Below, one piece after another: positions 36,351-48,107 of a stretch of DNA of 64,000 nucleotides (the stretch's first letter is position 1; every line of letters begins with the position of its first letter). The stretch spans positions 152,540-216,539 of the forward strand of contig SGYQ01000001.1 of NCBI GenBank assembly GCA_004214155.1, written 5' to 3'. Position numbers and translations under genes: made by a program. Source of the DNA: Burkholderiaceae bacterium. Lineage in GTDB: Bacteria; Pseudomonadota; Gammaproteobacteria; Burkholderiales; Burkholderiaceae_A. Below the pieces are notes generated by a model, which worked only from the letters and a program-made list of their open reading frames with translations, searched no databases and was not told the DNA's origin.

Positions 36351-37668
36351 GGAGATACCAGTTTTTCTCAGGTGTTAAATAAATCCATACTCTTTCGCAG
36401 GCGGTGGTATCAGCAATATAATAATCTCTCTTGACGGGTTTGACTGTCCACCAGTTTGTTTCAATTCTTTCTAAATTGTTATGTATTGAAAGTATCCCTT
36501 TATAGTATGGTTTTTTATATCTTTCTTCTAATAATATGGGCTCCTCATAGAGCCATATGACTCCTGGTTCTATGTTTTTACCTCTATTATGCAAAGTAGT
36601 TAATTTGTTAATATCAGCTAAAGAATACATATTAAATTTTTGTTCTGGTGCGTGATTTGATCTATTCTTAAAAAAAATAATTGATGATGGCTTCAGCCTA
36701 CTACTAACTACATCTATAAAGTCTGATATATCACTAGAAGAATTATTTTTCTTAAAAAATAATTCTTTATTTTTTCGGTAAACTTTAATTATTTTAGAAA
36801 AGTGTAATTTTATTCCTTTAATGCTTTCAGGAAATTCACTATGCTCAATTTTCTCTTTAGTGAGTGAAAATAATTTCTTTGGATCTTTTGTAGTTCCAGA
36901 AAGATTAATCTCGATGCTAAGAGACGAGTTTTTTCTGCTATCGTTGAAGATGGTTATCCTAATTTGACTGGTTTCTAAGTAGTATTCATTGAGTTTTAGA
37001 CAGAGTATTTTTAATAGTTTTGCTACCTCGTGGAGAAGTATTTTTTTATCTAGAATAGAAAAAAGAAAGTCTTTTCTTTTTTCTATGACTATTGGCGTTA
37101 TGATTTTTTTTAGTGTTATTTCGTTATTTGAAGTTATTTGGTCAATTCGCTCTACTAGGTTTGTTCCAAATCTATGTCTTAGCCCCTTCCTAGGTAATTT
37201 AAGTGCCTGTCCAATATTTTCAATCCCCAATCTTTCTAGACTAACTAAGGTTTCATTAGATTCGCAGATCATCTTAACAGGAAGAGATTGTAGTTTTTTT
37301 ATCATTTTCTTTTCATCTAGAATTTTAGTAAAAGTATTACGTTTTAAATCTAGACAAATACATTCAGATATCCAAGGGTTTCGGCTAGCAGCGATTTTAA
37401 AATCGTAGTAATCAAAACCTTTATTTTTGGTTAGTTTTTTTTTTAGGTCTTGTTTTATTTTTCTTATGATATTGGACACCCCTCTTTTCAAGCGAATTAC
37501 TTCAGATATCTCAATCAGAACCATATTCTTAAAATTACTCTTATAGACTTTCGGGGTAATTTCTAAAGCTATACTGACAATAGTTTTATATATATTTTCT
37601 TGATGAGATTGTTCCAGCTTTACGGGTGTATTTTCTTTTTCCGATATCAGATACGCAATCCAAATCAT
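36334..37668 (-). CDS. imuB: ImuB, catalytically dead Y-family polymerase-like protein, with N-terminal internal deletion
   Basis: ImuB is the scaffold of the mutasome and links DnaE2 to ImuA and the beta clamp. The C-terminus is typical: PGVIWLYEEPILL, ERIETNWWTVKPVKRDYYIA and WYLHGKFW. LERLGIENIGQALKLPRKGL is the usual helix-hairpin-helix/little-finger region. The protein starts MIWIAYLI, matching the family start (MLWxxxxLP). By about residue 20 it jumps to the SIALEITPKV segment, which in other ImuBs follows about 55 residues later. The missing part normally contains the AARxxGVRPGM fingers motif. A stop codon lies just upstream in frame, so the start cannot be extended. 444 residues. I see no clear clamp-binding motif. 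Confidence 0.88.
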   Translation of the reverse strand: MIWIAYLISEKENTPVKLEQSHQENIYKTIVSIALEITPKVYKSNFKNMVLIEISEVIRLKRGVSNIIRKIKQDLKKKLTKNKGFDYYDFKIAASRNPWISECICLDLKRNTFTKILDEKKMIKKLQSLPVKMICESNETLVSLERLGIENIGQALKLPRKGLRHRFGTNLVERIDQITSNNEITLKKIITPIVIEKRKDFLFSILDKKILLHEVAKLLKILCLKLNEYYLETSQIRITIFNDSRKNSSLSIEINLSGTTKDPKKLFSLTKEKIEHSEFPESIKGIKLHFSKIIKVYRKNKELFFKKNNSSSDISDFIDVVSSRLKPSSIIFFKNRSNHAPEQKFNMYSLADINKLTTLHNRGKNIEPGVIWLYEEPILLEERYKKPYYKGILSIHNNLERIETNWWTVKPVKRDYYIADTTACERVWIYLTPEKNWYLHGKFW

Positions 37669-38344
37669 AATTTTTTTCTAGCAAAGATGTTTCTTTTCGA
37701 GCAAAGTTCATACTTATAGATACGTCAACATCTATAGGTTTTAGTTTTGTAGGACCCCGTCTCTTAATAATATTTAATTTAATTAAAGGATACTTCTGCG
37801 AATAGACCGCAATCCTCAAAGGAGACGGAGATGGAGTATTTTTTGCAGATAACGACCGAAATATGAAGTTTAATCCATTACCTTTTTTGGCTAAAAGCTG
37901 AATTTTTCTAAGTTTTTCAAAAGTACATGGTTCCTTGACCCATGCTAATAAGGCTCCGAAGGAGTTGTTTCTAATACTTTGTTCAATTACCCAAAGTTTT
38001 TCAATTACTTTGTTTGTTTTTACAACTAGTATTAATTCTTCTCGGATTCCGAATGACTGGAATGTAGGTATATATGGTAGGTAGGGAGGGGCAAGCATTA
38101 TTAAATACTTATTTTGAGAAGCAATTTTTTTTAAGGTTGGAATTAGAAGTAACATCTCACTCGCTGTGGTTTCTTTAGATAGCATTTCTATTAGACAAGA
38201 TTGTGGCCACGTTCCATTAGGAAGTTCTAAATCTAAATTCTTGTGGCCACTACTAATATTTTGACAATCGCCCTTCTGGATTTCTTCAAGATCTAAGGCT
38301 TTGATAATTTTTGCGTCCACGCTGTTTTTTAAAATTTTATTCAT
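37586..38344 (-). CDS. imuA: ImuA, SulA/RecA-like mutasome protein
   Basis: ImuA is a RecA-fold protein that works with ImuB and DnaE2 in translesion synthesis. The 252-residue product has the family start-region motif LDLELPNGTWPQSCLIEMLS, where the P-loop is degenerate. It is followed by the strand-helix series KYLIMLAPPYLPYIPTF and FGALLAWVKEPCTFEKLRKI. C-terminal LRIAVYSQ and IIKRRG are also family-like. The tail overlaps the imuB start by 83 bases, which is long. It lies 35 bases after lexA in the same direction and is probably part of the lexA transcript. Confidence 0.88.
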   Translation of the reverse strand: MNKILKNSVDAKIIKALDLEEIQKGDCQNISSGHKNLDLELPNGTWPQSCLIEMLSKETTASEMLLLIPTLKKIASQNKYLIMLAPPYLPYIPTFQSFGIREELILVVKTNKVIEKLWVIEQSIRNNSFGALLAWVKEPCTFEKLRKIQLLAKKGNGLNFIFRSLSAKNTPSPSPLRIAVYSQKYPLIKLNIIKRRGPTKLKPIDVDVSISMNFARKETSLLEKNYDLDCVSDIGKRKYTRKAGTISSRKYI

Positions 38345-38379
38345 AATTTTTGTTTAGCAGAGATTTTGAAGAAGTATCT

Positions 38380-39030
38380 TTATAAGCCTAACTTTGAGTT
38401 TCTTATGACTCCTACTCCAAGACCTTCTATAACAATTGGTTGCTTTTGAATATCAACCTTTATGGTTTTAAAGTTAGAGTTTTCGGGTTCAAGAAAAATC
38501 ATACTACTTTTCTTAAAAAATCGTTTGACTGTTACTTCTTCTTCGATTCTAGCCACTACTATTTTTCCAGTAATTTTTTTAAAGCAATCACCAGATATCT
38601 TGTGTACCATCAACAGATCATCTTCAAGAATTCCAGCATCTTTCATACTCATTCCTTTTACTCTTAATAGATAATCTGGTTTTATGGAAAATAGAGAAGG
38701 GTCTATATTGAATTCTTCTTCTACATGTTCTGCTGCTAATATTGGAGCGCCTGCAGCTACCCTTCCTATCAAAGGCAATGATAGATAACCATAACCCTCC
38801 TTTTGGGACTTTTCTGACGAACCAGAAAGTTTGATGCCACGTGAGGCTCCTGGAACCATCGATATAGCCCCCTTTTTCACAAGTGCTTTAAGGTGTTCTT
38901 CAGCTGCATTAGGGGATTTAAATCCTAGTGCCTCGCAGATTTCAGCTCTTGTTGGAGGAAATCCTCTTTTTTCAATGTAGGACGCGATCATATCCAAAAT
39001 TTGCTGTTGCCTTGGGGTTAAAGCTTTCAT
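38380..39030 (-). CDS. lexA: LexA repressor
   Basis: LexA represses SOS genes and cleaves itself when RecA filaments form. The N-terminal winged helix (LTPRQQQILDMI, GFPPTRAEICEALGF) is followed by the Ala-Gly cleavage site in RVAAGAPI. The catalytic serine is in VKGMSMKDAGI and the lysine in TVKRFF. 216 residues, full length. A near-consensus LexA box lies 18 bases upstream of its ATG, so it should repress itself and, through co-transcription, imuA-imuB-dnaE2. Confidence 0.96.
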   Translation of the reverse strand: MKALTPRQQQILDMIASYIEKRGFPPTRAEICEALGFKSPNAAEEHLKALVKKGAISMVPGASRGIKLSGSSEKSQKEGYGYLSLPLIGRVAAGAPILAAEHVEEEFNIDPSLFSIKPDYLLRVKGMSMKDAGILEDDLLMVHKISGDCFKKITGKIVVARIEEEVTVKRFFKKSSMIFLEPENSNFKTIKVDIQKQPIVIEGLGVGVIRNSKLGL

Positions 39031-39047
39031 GTTTAGCCTTGTATTTA

Positions 39048-39067
39048 TACTGAATATTTATACAGTA
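39048..39067 (-). promoter_or_regulatory. LexA operator (SOS box) of the lexA-imuA-imuB-dnaE2 operon
   Basis: TACTGAATATTTATACAGTA matches the E. coli SOS box consensus TACTGTATATATATACAGTA at 18 of 20 positions. It overlaps the probable lexA promoter on the minus strand: a -35-like TTGCAT at 39090-39085 and a -10-like TATACT within or beside the box. The lexA ATG lies 18 bases downstream. Confidence 0.88.
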
Positions 39068-39102
39068 TATTTTTTTTATTTTTTATGCAAGCTTTTTTTA
39101 AA

Positions 39103-40764
39103 CTACATCCTTTCGTAGTTTGGTCCTCCTCCACCTTCGGGAGTTACCCAGTTGATATTTTGTGTCGGGTCTTTGATGTCGCACGCTTTACAATGCAAGC
39201 AATTTTGAGCGTTGATTTTCAATTCTTTAGCGGCACTGATATCTTCAGTTGGTTGCCCTGTAGATGAAACGTACTCATACACTGCAGCCGGGCAATATCG
39301 GATCTCTGGTCCTTGAAAACGAGGAAGGTTAACATCTAAAGGAGTTTTTTTATTAGATAATATCAGGTGAGTTGGCTGATCATCGCGATGATTTGTACCT
39401 GAAAAGGGTAAGGAAGAAATACGGTCAAAAGATATTTTATTGTCAGGTTTGGGATAGTTGATTTTCTTGAACTTTTTCGCACTTTCAAGAAACAGATGGT
39501 CTTCTTTCTTATTTTTGAGGTTGAGAAAAGATTGATTTGGAAGAAAGAGATTTTCAATTTTAAACAAGACTCCCCCTAAAAAAACTCCTTTATTCATAAA
39601 GCCTTTAAAGTTTCTCGCTTTATTTAATTCAGTAAAAAGCGATGAGTTGAAAAATTTCTCTTCGTAATTTTCTAATGAAGTGCCATTTTTTTCTTTTAAC
39701 TTCGTGTGTATGGATTCGGCGACAATTATTCCACTTTTTATAGCTGCATGAGTACCTTTTATTTTTGCCGGGTTGAGAAAGCCAGCGTCACAACCAATGA
39801 GAGCGCCTCCTGGAAAATATAGTTTTGGTAAACTAAATAGACCTCCTCCAGTAATTGTCCGTGCTCCATAGCCGACTCTTCGCCCATTGGCTAATAGTTC
39901 ATTGATTTTAGGATGGTGTTTTAACTTCTGAAATTCTTCAAATGGGGAAAACCACGGATTTTTATAGTTCAAACCAACAATTAGACCGAGTGAAATTTGG
40001 GAGTTATTCATATGGTATAGAAAAGATCCTCCATAAACTCTATTGTTCAGAGGCCATCCAAAACCGTGCCATACTTCTCCCGGTCGAGACACGTTCTCGG
40101 GTATTTTCCATAGTTCTTTGATTCCAATGCTATAGCTTTGGGGGCTTGAGCAGGTGTTAAGTTTAAATTTTGCAATTAGTTTTTTGCCGAGGTGTCCTCT
40201 AGACCCTTCCGCAAAAAGATTGAACTTAGCTTTTAAGTGAATTGGTGGACTATAATTTTCGGATTTTTTGCCATTTTTTAGGATTCCAAAGGGACCAGTT
40301 TCAACTCCAACAACATTATCTTTACCATCGAATAGTAAGTTCTTTGCAGAGTAACCAGTAAAAATATCGACGCCTAAATTCTCAGCTATTTCGCCCATCC
40401 ACTTTACTACCTCTGAAAGACTAACCACAAAATGGTTTTTGTTACTTAACGTATTAGGGAGTAAAAAGTTCGGAATTTTTAACGCACTTTTCTTAGTGAA
40501 ATAGAAAAAGTAATCTTTCGTTACCGGAGTGACTATGGGAGGGTTAGCATTCTTCCAATTCGGAAGTAGTTCAGTCAAACTGGTTACATCTATTACTGCA
40601 CCCGACAAGGTATGATTACCGACCTGAGAAGCTTTCTCAACTACACAAACTGAAATATCCTGACTATTTTTACTTGCAAGTTGTTTTAATTTTATTGCCG
40701 CCGATAGTCCAGAGGGGCCCGCTCCTACTATCAGCACATCGTAATTGATTTCTTCTATTGCCAT
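39103..40764 (-). CDS. electron transfer flavoprotein-ubiquinone oxidoreductase
   Basis: ETF-QO passes electrons from ETF, reduced by acyl-CoA and amino-acid dehydrogenases, to ubiquinone at the inner membrane. The 553-residue protein has the FAD dinucleotide motif VLIVGAGPSGLSAAIKL at the start. Near the C-terminus are cluster cysteines in CPAAVYEYV and CLHCKACDIKDP, ending WVTPEGGGGPNYERM as in the family. It is transcribed towards lexA, 72 bases away. The etfAB genes are not in the window. Its presence suggests the organism oxidises fatty or branched-chain compounds. Confidence 0.95.
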   Translation of the reverse strand: MAIEEINYDVLIVGAGPSGLSAAIKLKQLASKNSQDISVCVVEKASQVGNHTLSGAVIDVTSLTELLPNWKNANPPIVTPVTKDYFFYFTKKSALKIPNFLLPNTLSNKNHFVVSLSEVVKWMGEIAENLGVDIFTGYSAKNLLFDGKDNVVGVETGPFGILKNGKKSENYSPPIHLKAKFNLFAEGSRGHLGKKLIAKFKLNTCSSPQSYSIGIKELWKIPENVSRPGEVWHGFGWPLNNRVYGGSFLYHMNNSQISLGLIVGLNYKNPWFSPFEEFQKLKHHPKINELLANGRRVGYGARTITGGGLFSLPKLYFPGGALIGCDAGFLNPAKIKGTHAAIKSGIIVAESIHTKLKEKNGTSLENYEEKFFNSSLFTELNKARNFKGFMNKGVFLGGVLFKIENLFLPNQSFLNLKNKKEDHLFLESAKKFKKINYPKPDNKISFDRISSLPFSGTNHRDDQPTHLILSNKKTPLDVNLPRFQGPEIRYCPAAVYEYVSSTGQPTEDISAAKELKINAQNCLHCKACDIKDPTQNINWVTPEGGGGPNYERM

Positions 40765-40838
40765 AATATGATTATAAAACCTAAGAAATTTTAAAGAACA
40801 TTGAGAACATAAGGATTTCGAAAAAAATTTTTTACTGA

Positions 40839-43419
<2,581 letters not shown>

Positions 43420-43458
43420 GGGGCTAGATAGTCGTAAGTGGTATAAAAGAGGATTTGG

Positions 43459-44730
43459 ATGAGTACTATAACTGATGTGTTTGCTAGAGAAATAATAGAC
43501 AGTCGAGGGAATCCTACGGTCGAATGCGATGTTGTTCTGGATTCGGGAGTAGTAGGGAGAGCTGCTGTACCGAGTGGGGCTTCTACTGGAAAAGCGGAAG
43601 CCGTAGAAATCAGAGACAAAGATGAAAGATTTGCCGGTAAAGGTGTTTTAAAAGCGGTAGAAAATATTCGAAATGAAATCGCTGAATGTATTTTGGGACT
43701 CGATGCTGAACGGCAAGCGGAAATTGATCAGCAACTAGTTCTACTTGATGGAACTTCAGATAAATCCAGACTTGGCGCTAACTCAATTCTTGCTGTGTCG
43801 TTAGCGATAGCTAAGGCATCCGCATTAAATATGAAGACACCTCTTTTTAGGTATATTGGAGGAACTGTTGCAAGTTATCTTCCTGTGCCTATGATGAATG
43901 TTATGAATGGTGGCGCTCATGCTAATAATAATTTAGATATTCAAGAATTGATGATCGTACCGTATGGCTTCGACTCATTCAGGGAATCTTTGAGATGTGG
44001 TTGCGAAATCTTCCAGTTTTTGAAAACAATGTTAGAAAAAAAAAGTCTCTCTTCATCGGTGGGTGATGAGGGAGGTTTTAGTCCATCATTAGAAAGTCAC
44101 GAGGAGGCGTTAGATTTGATTATTAATGCTATTGAGGCAGCTGGCTATCAACCTAAAGAGGATGTAGGATTGGCTCTAGACTGCGCTAGTTCAGAGTTTT
44201 ATAGAGATGGAAAATATTTATTGCAGGGCGAAAAGGAAAGTCTCAACGCTGATGAATTTATAGATTTTCTTGAATCGCTGTGTAATCGTTACCCAATAGT
44301 ATCTATAGAAGATGGAATTGCTGAGGACGATTGGAAGGGATGGAAGAAATTGACGCAGAGACTAGGCAATAAGATTCAGCTAGTTGGTGACGATTTATTT
44401 GTTACTAACACTAAACTGTTACAAAAGGGAATTGACCATAACGTTGCGAACTCAATTTTAATTAAAATAAATCAAATTGGTACGTTGTCTGAAACTCTTG
44501 CGGCGATAGAATTAGCAAAAAAAAATAATTACTCGACAGTTGTTTCCCATCGATCAGGAGAAACTGAGGATGTATCTATAGCGGATATAGCGGTTGGTAC
44601 AAATGCTTATCAAATAAAAACAGGGTCTTTGTCAAGAAGTGAGAGAGTTTGTAAATACAATCAATTATTACGAATAGAAGAGGACTTGGGTCAGGATGCT
44701 AAATTTTTGGGCAAAAAAGCTTTTAGTTAA
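43459..44730 (+). CDS. eno: enolase
   Basis: Enolase interconverts 2-phosphoglycerate and PEP. The 423-residue protein has [18 protein letters not shown] [17 protein letters not shown] at the start. It continues [26 protein letters not shown], the catalytic Glu region [30 protein letters not shown] and SHRSGETED. The start is ATG 43459 with GAGGA upstream. ftsB follows, the expected neighbour. Confidence 0.97.
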   Translation: MSTITDVFAREIIDSRGNPTVECDVVLDSGVVGRAAVPSGASTGKAEAVEIRDKDERFAGKGVLKAVENIRNEIAECILGLDAERQAEIDQQLVLLDGTSDKSRLGANSILAVSLAIAKASALNMKTPLFRYIGGTVASYLPVPMMNVMNGGAHANNNLDIQELMIVPYGFDSFRESLRCGCEIFQFLKTMLEKKSLSSSVGDEGGFSPSLESHEEALDLIINAIEAAGYQPKEDVGLALDCASSEFYRDGKYLLQGEKESLNADEFIDFLESLCNRYPIVSIEDGIAEDDWKGWKKLTQRLGNKIQLVGDDLFVTNTKLLQKGIDHNVANSILIKINQIGTLSETLAAIELAKKNNYSTVVSHRSGETEDVSIADIAVGTNAYQIKTGSLSRSERVCKYNQLLRIEEDLGQDAKFLGKKAFS

Positions 44731-44760
44731 AGTTAAAATTGTTTTAATCGAATTGGTCGA

Positions 44761-45048
44761 ATGAAATTTATCAAAAGTTTTACATTTGGAACAACGATTC
44801 TCGTTTTCTTTCTTATAACTGTCCAGTTGGTTTTATGGTTTGGAGAGGGAGGTTGGCTAGCTACTATAGCTAAACAAAATAATTTTCTTGAATTAGAAAA
44901 GGAAGTTCGGGAGGATGAGGAAATATTGTTAAAACTAAGGGCGGAAGCTCGGGATCTACAAGAAGGCCATAGTTCAATAGAGGAAAGAGCTCGTTTTCAA
45001 CACGGGATGTTAAAAAAAGGGGAAGTATTTATTCAGCTGCACCCCTAG
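44761..45048 (+). CDS. ftsB: cell division protein FtsB
   Basis: FtsB with FtsL and FtsQ activates septal peptidoglycan synthesis. The 95-residue protein has a short cytosolic start, one membrane helix (about 8-27), a coiled coil (about 38-72, EKEVREDEEILLKLRAEARDL) and the C-terminal IEERARFQHGMLKKGEVF motif. Its position after eno is the standard one. The last 20 bases overlap the end of hslO on the opposite strand. Confidence 0.93.
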   Translation: MKFIKSFTFGTTILVFFLITVQLVLWFGEGGWLATIAKQNNFLELEKEVREDEEILLKLRAEARDLQEGHSSIEERARFQHGMLKKGEVFIQLHP

Positions 45049-45928
45049 TTTTAAAAGTTTTATCTAATTCATCAGGTGCTATAAAAAAAACTGTTCCGCA
45101 ATATTCACACATTACCTTTAATTTAGTTCGTTTTTGCCTTTCATTAAGAAGTTCTGGTTCCCTAAATTGCTTGATCGAAGCAATAATCTTTTCTCTTTGA
45201 CAGGTACAACGAAAAATAGGACAAAAGTTTTTTGTTCTTATCAGATTTTCATTTAGAAGTTTATTTAGCAGCAAGTCGTCTAAATTGTTGTGTAATATTT
45301 CACTGGTGTTTATCTGTTCTAAATCAAGGATCAGCGACTCCCAGTCACACATTTGTTGTTGATAAGAATCATTTGGAAGAGCCTGTAACAAAATACCTTT
45401 TGCTATATCGTTGTTTATGAATATTCTTAGCCATGATTTAACTTGTTCGGACTTATTTAAATAATGCTCTAACGAATAATCAACACCACGATCATTTATT
45501 TGGACAATTCCTTGATAAATGTTCATCGATTCATTGCTAGGTTTTATGCTTGCCACAAATAAACCGCCACCATCTGGCTCTATTAGTTCCTTAAATGAAT
45601 AAAAATGATTTTTATTCTTCGGGCTATTGTTTTGGTTCTCTTTTACAATGCTGCGAAATTCTCCAGCGTTATTACATTCGGAGACTGCTAGCGATACCAT
45701 CCCTTTGCCATGTATTTGCAATATTACAGAACCCTTGTATTTAAGAGACGAACTCAGCAAAATGTTAGCGACTGTAAGTTCGCTTAATAAACGAAATGAA
45801 CTCCGGGCTACATGATCTCGAGTTTGTCTAAAAGTAGTTGAATCTAAAACTAATTCAACGTATGAGAGTTTCGCTGATTGATCGGCAATAAAAAAAGTAG
45901 AGCTTTTATTTTGATGGGTTTTACTCAT
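45029..45928 (-). CDS. hslO: redox-regulated chaperone Hsp33
   Basis: Hsp33 is a holdase switched on by oxidation of a zinc site. The four zinc cysteines are present near the C-terminus as FRCTCQREK and MCEYCGTVFF, in the expected CxC and CxxC order. The N-terminal domain starts with LDSTTFRQTRDHVARS-like sequence and has the substrate-binding region EPDGGGLFVASIKP. 299 residues. It converges with ftsB with a 20-base coding overlap. Confidence 0.94.
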   Translation of the reverse strand: MSKTHQNKSSTFFIADQSAKLSYVELVLDSTTFRQTRDHVARSSFRLLSELTVANILLSSSLKYKGSVILQIHGKGMVSLAVSECNNAGEFRSIVKENQNNSPKNKNHFYSFKELIEPDGGGLFVASIKPSNESMNIYQGIVQINDRGVDYSLEHYLNKSEQVKSWLRIFINNDIAKGILLQALPNDSYQQQMCDWESLILDLEQINTSEILHNNLDDLLLNKLLNENLIRTKNFCPIFRCTCQREKIIASIKQFREPELLNERQKRTKLKVMCEYCGTVFFIAPDELDKTFKTRGAAE

Positions 45929-46039
45929 TTAAAGTATGCTTATCTTATCTTTGATGTGTTCTTGATGTTAGATAATAAAAATTAGAGGAAGTCCGTGATA
46001 TATTATGTCAATTCAACAATTTTTTTTTATTGGGATTCA

Positions 46040-46897
46040 ATGAAAATTTTACAGGATCTGAACGTAGACCTACACACTCATTCGACTGCCTCAGATGGTT
46101 CTTTATCACCTTCTCAACTAGTTCTCAGGGCAATTGAGCATGAAGTTGATATTCTAGCATTGACTGATCACGATACCGTCAGCGGTATTGCTGAAGGATT
46201 AGAGGAAGCTAAAGGCACTGGTTTAACTTTCATTCCTGGGATTGAGATATCAACAATGTGGGGGGGTAGTTGCATCCATGTTGTTGGACTTGATATAGGG
46301 TTTAATAACCCTAAGCTGAAAGAGGCGTTGCTGCAGATTCAAAAAGGAAGATTTCAAAGAGCCGAACGAATTAATTCAGCTCTAATAAAAGCTGGTCTTC
46401 CATCAATGTTAGAACGCGCTTTGTCCATTTCAGGGGGTAAAGGACAAATCGGACGGGTTCATTTTGCAAGGGCGATGGTTCAAGAAAATATTTGTGAAAA
46501 TGTCCGTGATGTTTTTTCTAGTTATCTCGTCAAAGGAAAACCGGGCTACGTAGAACATTACTGGCCTTCGCTGAAAAATGTAGTAAGTCTGATATTGGAA
46601 GCCAATGGTCTGCCAGTCATAGCCCATCCCGCAAGATATAAACTATCTTACGATTTACTAACTTATATGTTTGACGAGTTTGTTTCTTTTGGTGGGGTAG
46701 GAATAGAGGTTGCTACGGGTAGTCACAGTTCGGCAGATATTGATAGGTTCAAGAATGTTTCTATAGAATACGACTTGAAAGCGTCTAGAGGCAGTGATTT
46801 TCATTCTCCTTCGGAAAGTCGTTATGATGTTGGTAGGGCACCGTATTCGCCAGACTGTCTATTGCCAATTTGGGCAAGTTTAGATGTAAGAGGATAA
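46040..46897 (+). CDS. PHP-domain phosphoesterase (RNase AM / YciV-like)
   Basis: Members of this family are 3',5'-nucleotide bisphosphate phosphatases or 5'-3' exonucleases (YciV/RNase AM) that mature rRNA 5' ends. PHP metal motifs are DLHTHSTASDGSLSP, LTDHDTVSG, PGIEIST, VIAHPARYKL and RGSDFHSPSE. The frame is open from a GTG at 45995, but ATG 46040 gives the family start (MKILQDLNVDLHTH) and 285 residues. trpS follows after 3 bases, a pairing also seen in other betaproteobacteria. Confidence 0.9.
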   Translation: MKILQDLNVDLHTHSTASDGSLSPSQLVLRAIEHEVDILALTDHDTVSGIAEGLEEAKGTGLTFIPGIEISTMWGGSCIHVVGLDIGFNNPKLKEALLQIQKGRFQRAERINSALIKAGLPSMLERALSISGGKGQIGRVHFARAMVQENICENVRDVFSSYLVKGKPGYVEHYWPSLKNVVSLILEANGLPVIAHPARYKLSYDLLTYMFDEFVSFGGVGIEVATGSHSSADIDRFKNVSIEYDLKASRGSDFHSPSESRYDVGRAPYSPDCLLPIWASLDVRG

Positions 46898-46900
46898 GTC

Positions 46901-48103
46901 ATGTACACAAAACGAGTTTTATCTGGAATGAGGCCAACAGGGCCATTACATCTGGGTCATTATCATGGAGTTCTGAAAAATTGGTTAGAATTACAAGTTG
47001 AATACGAGTGCTTATTTTTTGTTGCCGATTGGCATGCACTGACAACACACTATGACAATCCAGAGATCGTTGAAAGTCATGTTTGGGATATGGTGATAGA
47101 TTGGTTAGCTGCTGGGATTGATCCCAATCAGGCAACCCTTTTTATACAGTCCAAAGTTCCAGAGCATGCTGAGTTACATCTACTACTCTCAATGTGTGCC
47201 CCGTTGGGTTGGCTAGAAAGGGTCCCAAGTTTCAAAGACCAACAGAGTAAAATTAACGACAAAGATTTATCTACTTATGGGTTTCTGGGCTACCCACTGC
47301 TCCAGGCAGCAGACATATTAATTTATAGAGCTGACCAAGTTCCAGTCGGTGAGGACCAGGTTCCACATGTCGAGTTTACTAGGGAAATAGCAAGGAGGTT
47401 TAATCATTTATTTGGTGGGGAGGTTGATTTTGTTAAAAAAGCCCTAGAGGCCAGCAAAAAGTTGGGCAGTAAAAGGAGTCGGTTGGTACAAGAACTAAGA
47501 CAGAACTTTCACGAAAAAGGTGATGAGATGGCTCTGGAGAGGGCTAAGGCTGTTTTGCAGGAGGCGCAAAATTTGACCATTGATGATAGAGAAATTCTTT
47601 TCGGTTATTTGGAAGGCGCTAAAAGACTGATTTTGGTGGAACCTCAGCCCTTGTTGACCCAGTCACCGAAGCTTTCAGGTTTAGACGGATTAAAAATGTC
47701 AAAAAGTTATGGGAATACAATTTCCATGCGTGAAAATCCTGATAGCTTAGTCATAAAGCTTAAAAAAATGCCTACTGACCCAGCGAGAGTAAAAAGGGAT
47801 GATCCGGGCGACCCCAAAAAATGTCCAGTATGGTCATTGCATAAAATATATAGTTCAAAGCAGGCTCTTGACTGGGTTAAAGAAGGTTGTGTCACAGCTT
47901 CAATTGGCTGCCTAGAATGTAAAAAGCCGCTTATTGAGTCGATTCTAAGCGAGCAAAAAGATTTTAAAGAAAAAGCAAAACCTTATGAAGAGGATATTGG
48001 CGTTGTTAAAAACATAGTCTCTGATGGATGCGAAAAAGCGAGAGAATTAGCAAAAAATACGATGAGAGATGTGAGAGAATGTATGGGATTAGACTACACG
48101 TAA
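46901..48103 (+). CDS. trpS: tryptophanyl-tRNA synthetase
   Basis: TrpS charges tRNA-Trp. The HIGH motif appears as PTGPLHLGHYHG and the KMSKS loop as GLKMSKSYGN. At 400 residues it is the longer form typical of Burkholderiales, with an extra helical region (about 185-235) before the KMSKS loop, compared with about 335 residues in E. coli. AGGA precedes the ATG. dapA begins 4 bases after the stop. Confidence 0.95.
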   Translation: MYTKRVLSGMRPTGPLHLGHYHGVLKNWLELQVEYECLFFVADWHALTTHYDNPEIVESHVWDMVIDWLAAGIDPNQATLFIQSKVPEHAELHLLLSMCAPLGWLERVPSFKDQQSKINDKDLSTYGFLGYPLLQAADILIYRADQVPVGEDQVPHVEFTREIARRFNHLFGGEVDFVKKALEASKKLGSKRSRLVQELRQNFHEKGDEMALERAKAVLQEAQNLTIDDREILFGYLEGAKRLILVEPQPLLTQSPKLSGLDGLKMSKSYGNTISMRENPDSLVIKLKKMPTDPARVKRDDPGDPKKCPVWSLHKIYSSKQALDWVKEGCVTASIGCLECKKPLIESILSEQKDFKEKAKPYEEDIGVVKNIVSDGCEKARELAKNTMRDVRECMGLDYT

Positions 48104-48107
48104 GAGC

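Noticed and set aside
44731..44760. Short TTAAAA/TTTTAA inverted repeat between eno and ftsB as terminator
   Set aside because: Only six A-T pairs and no T-run; too weak to call.
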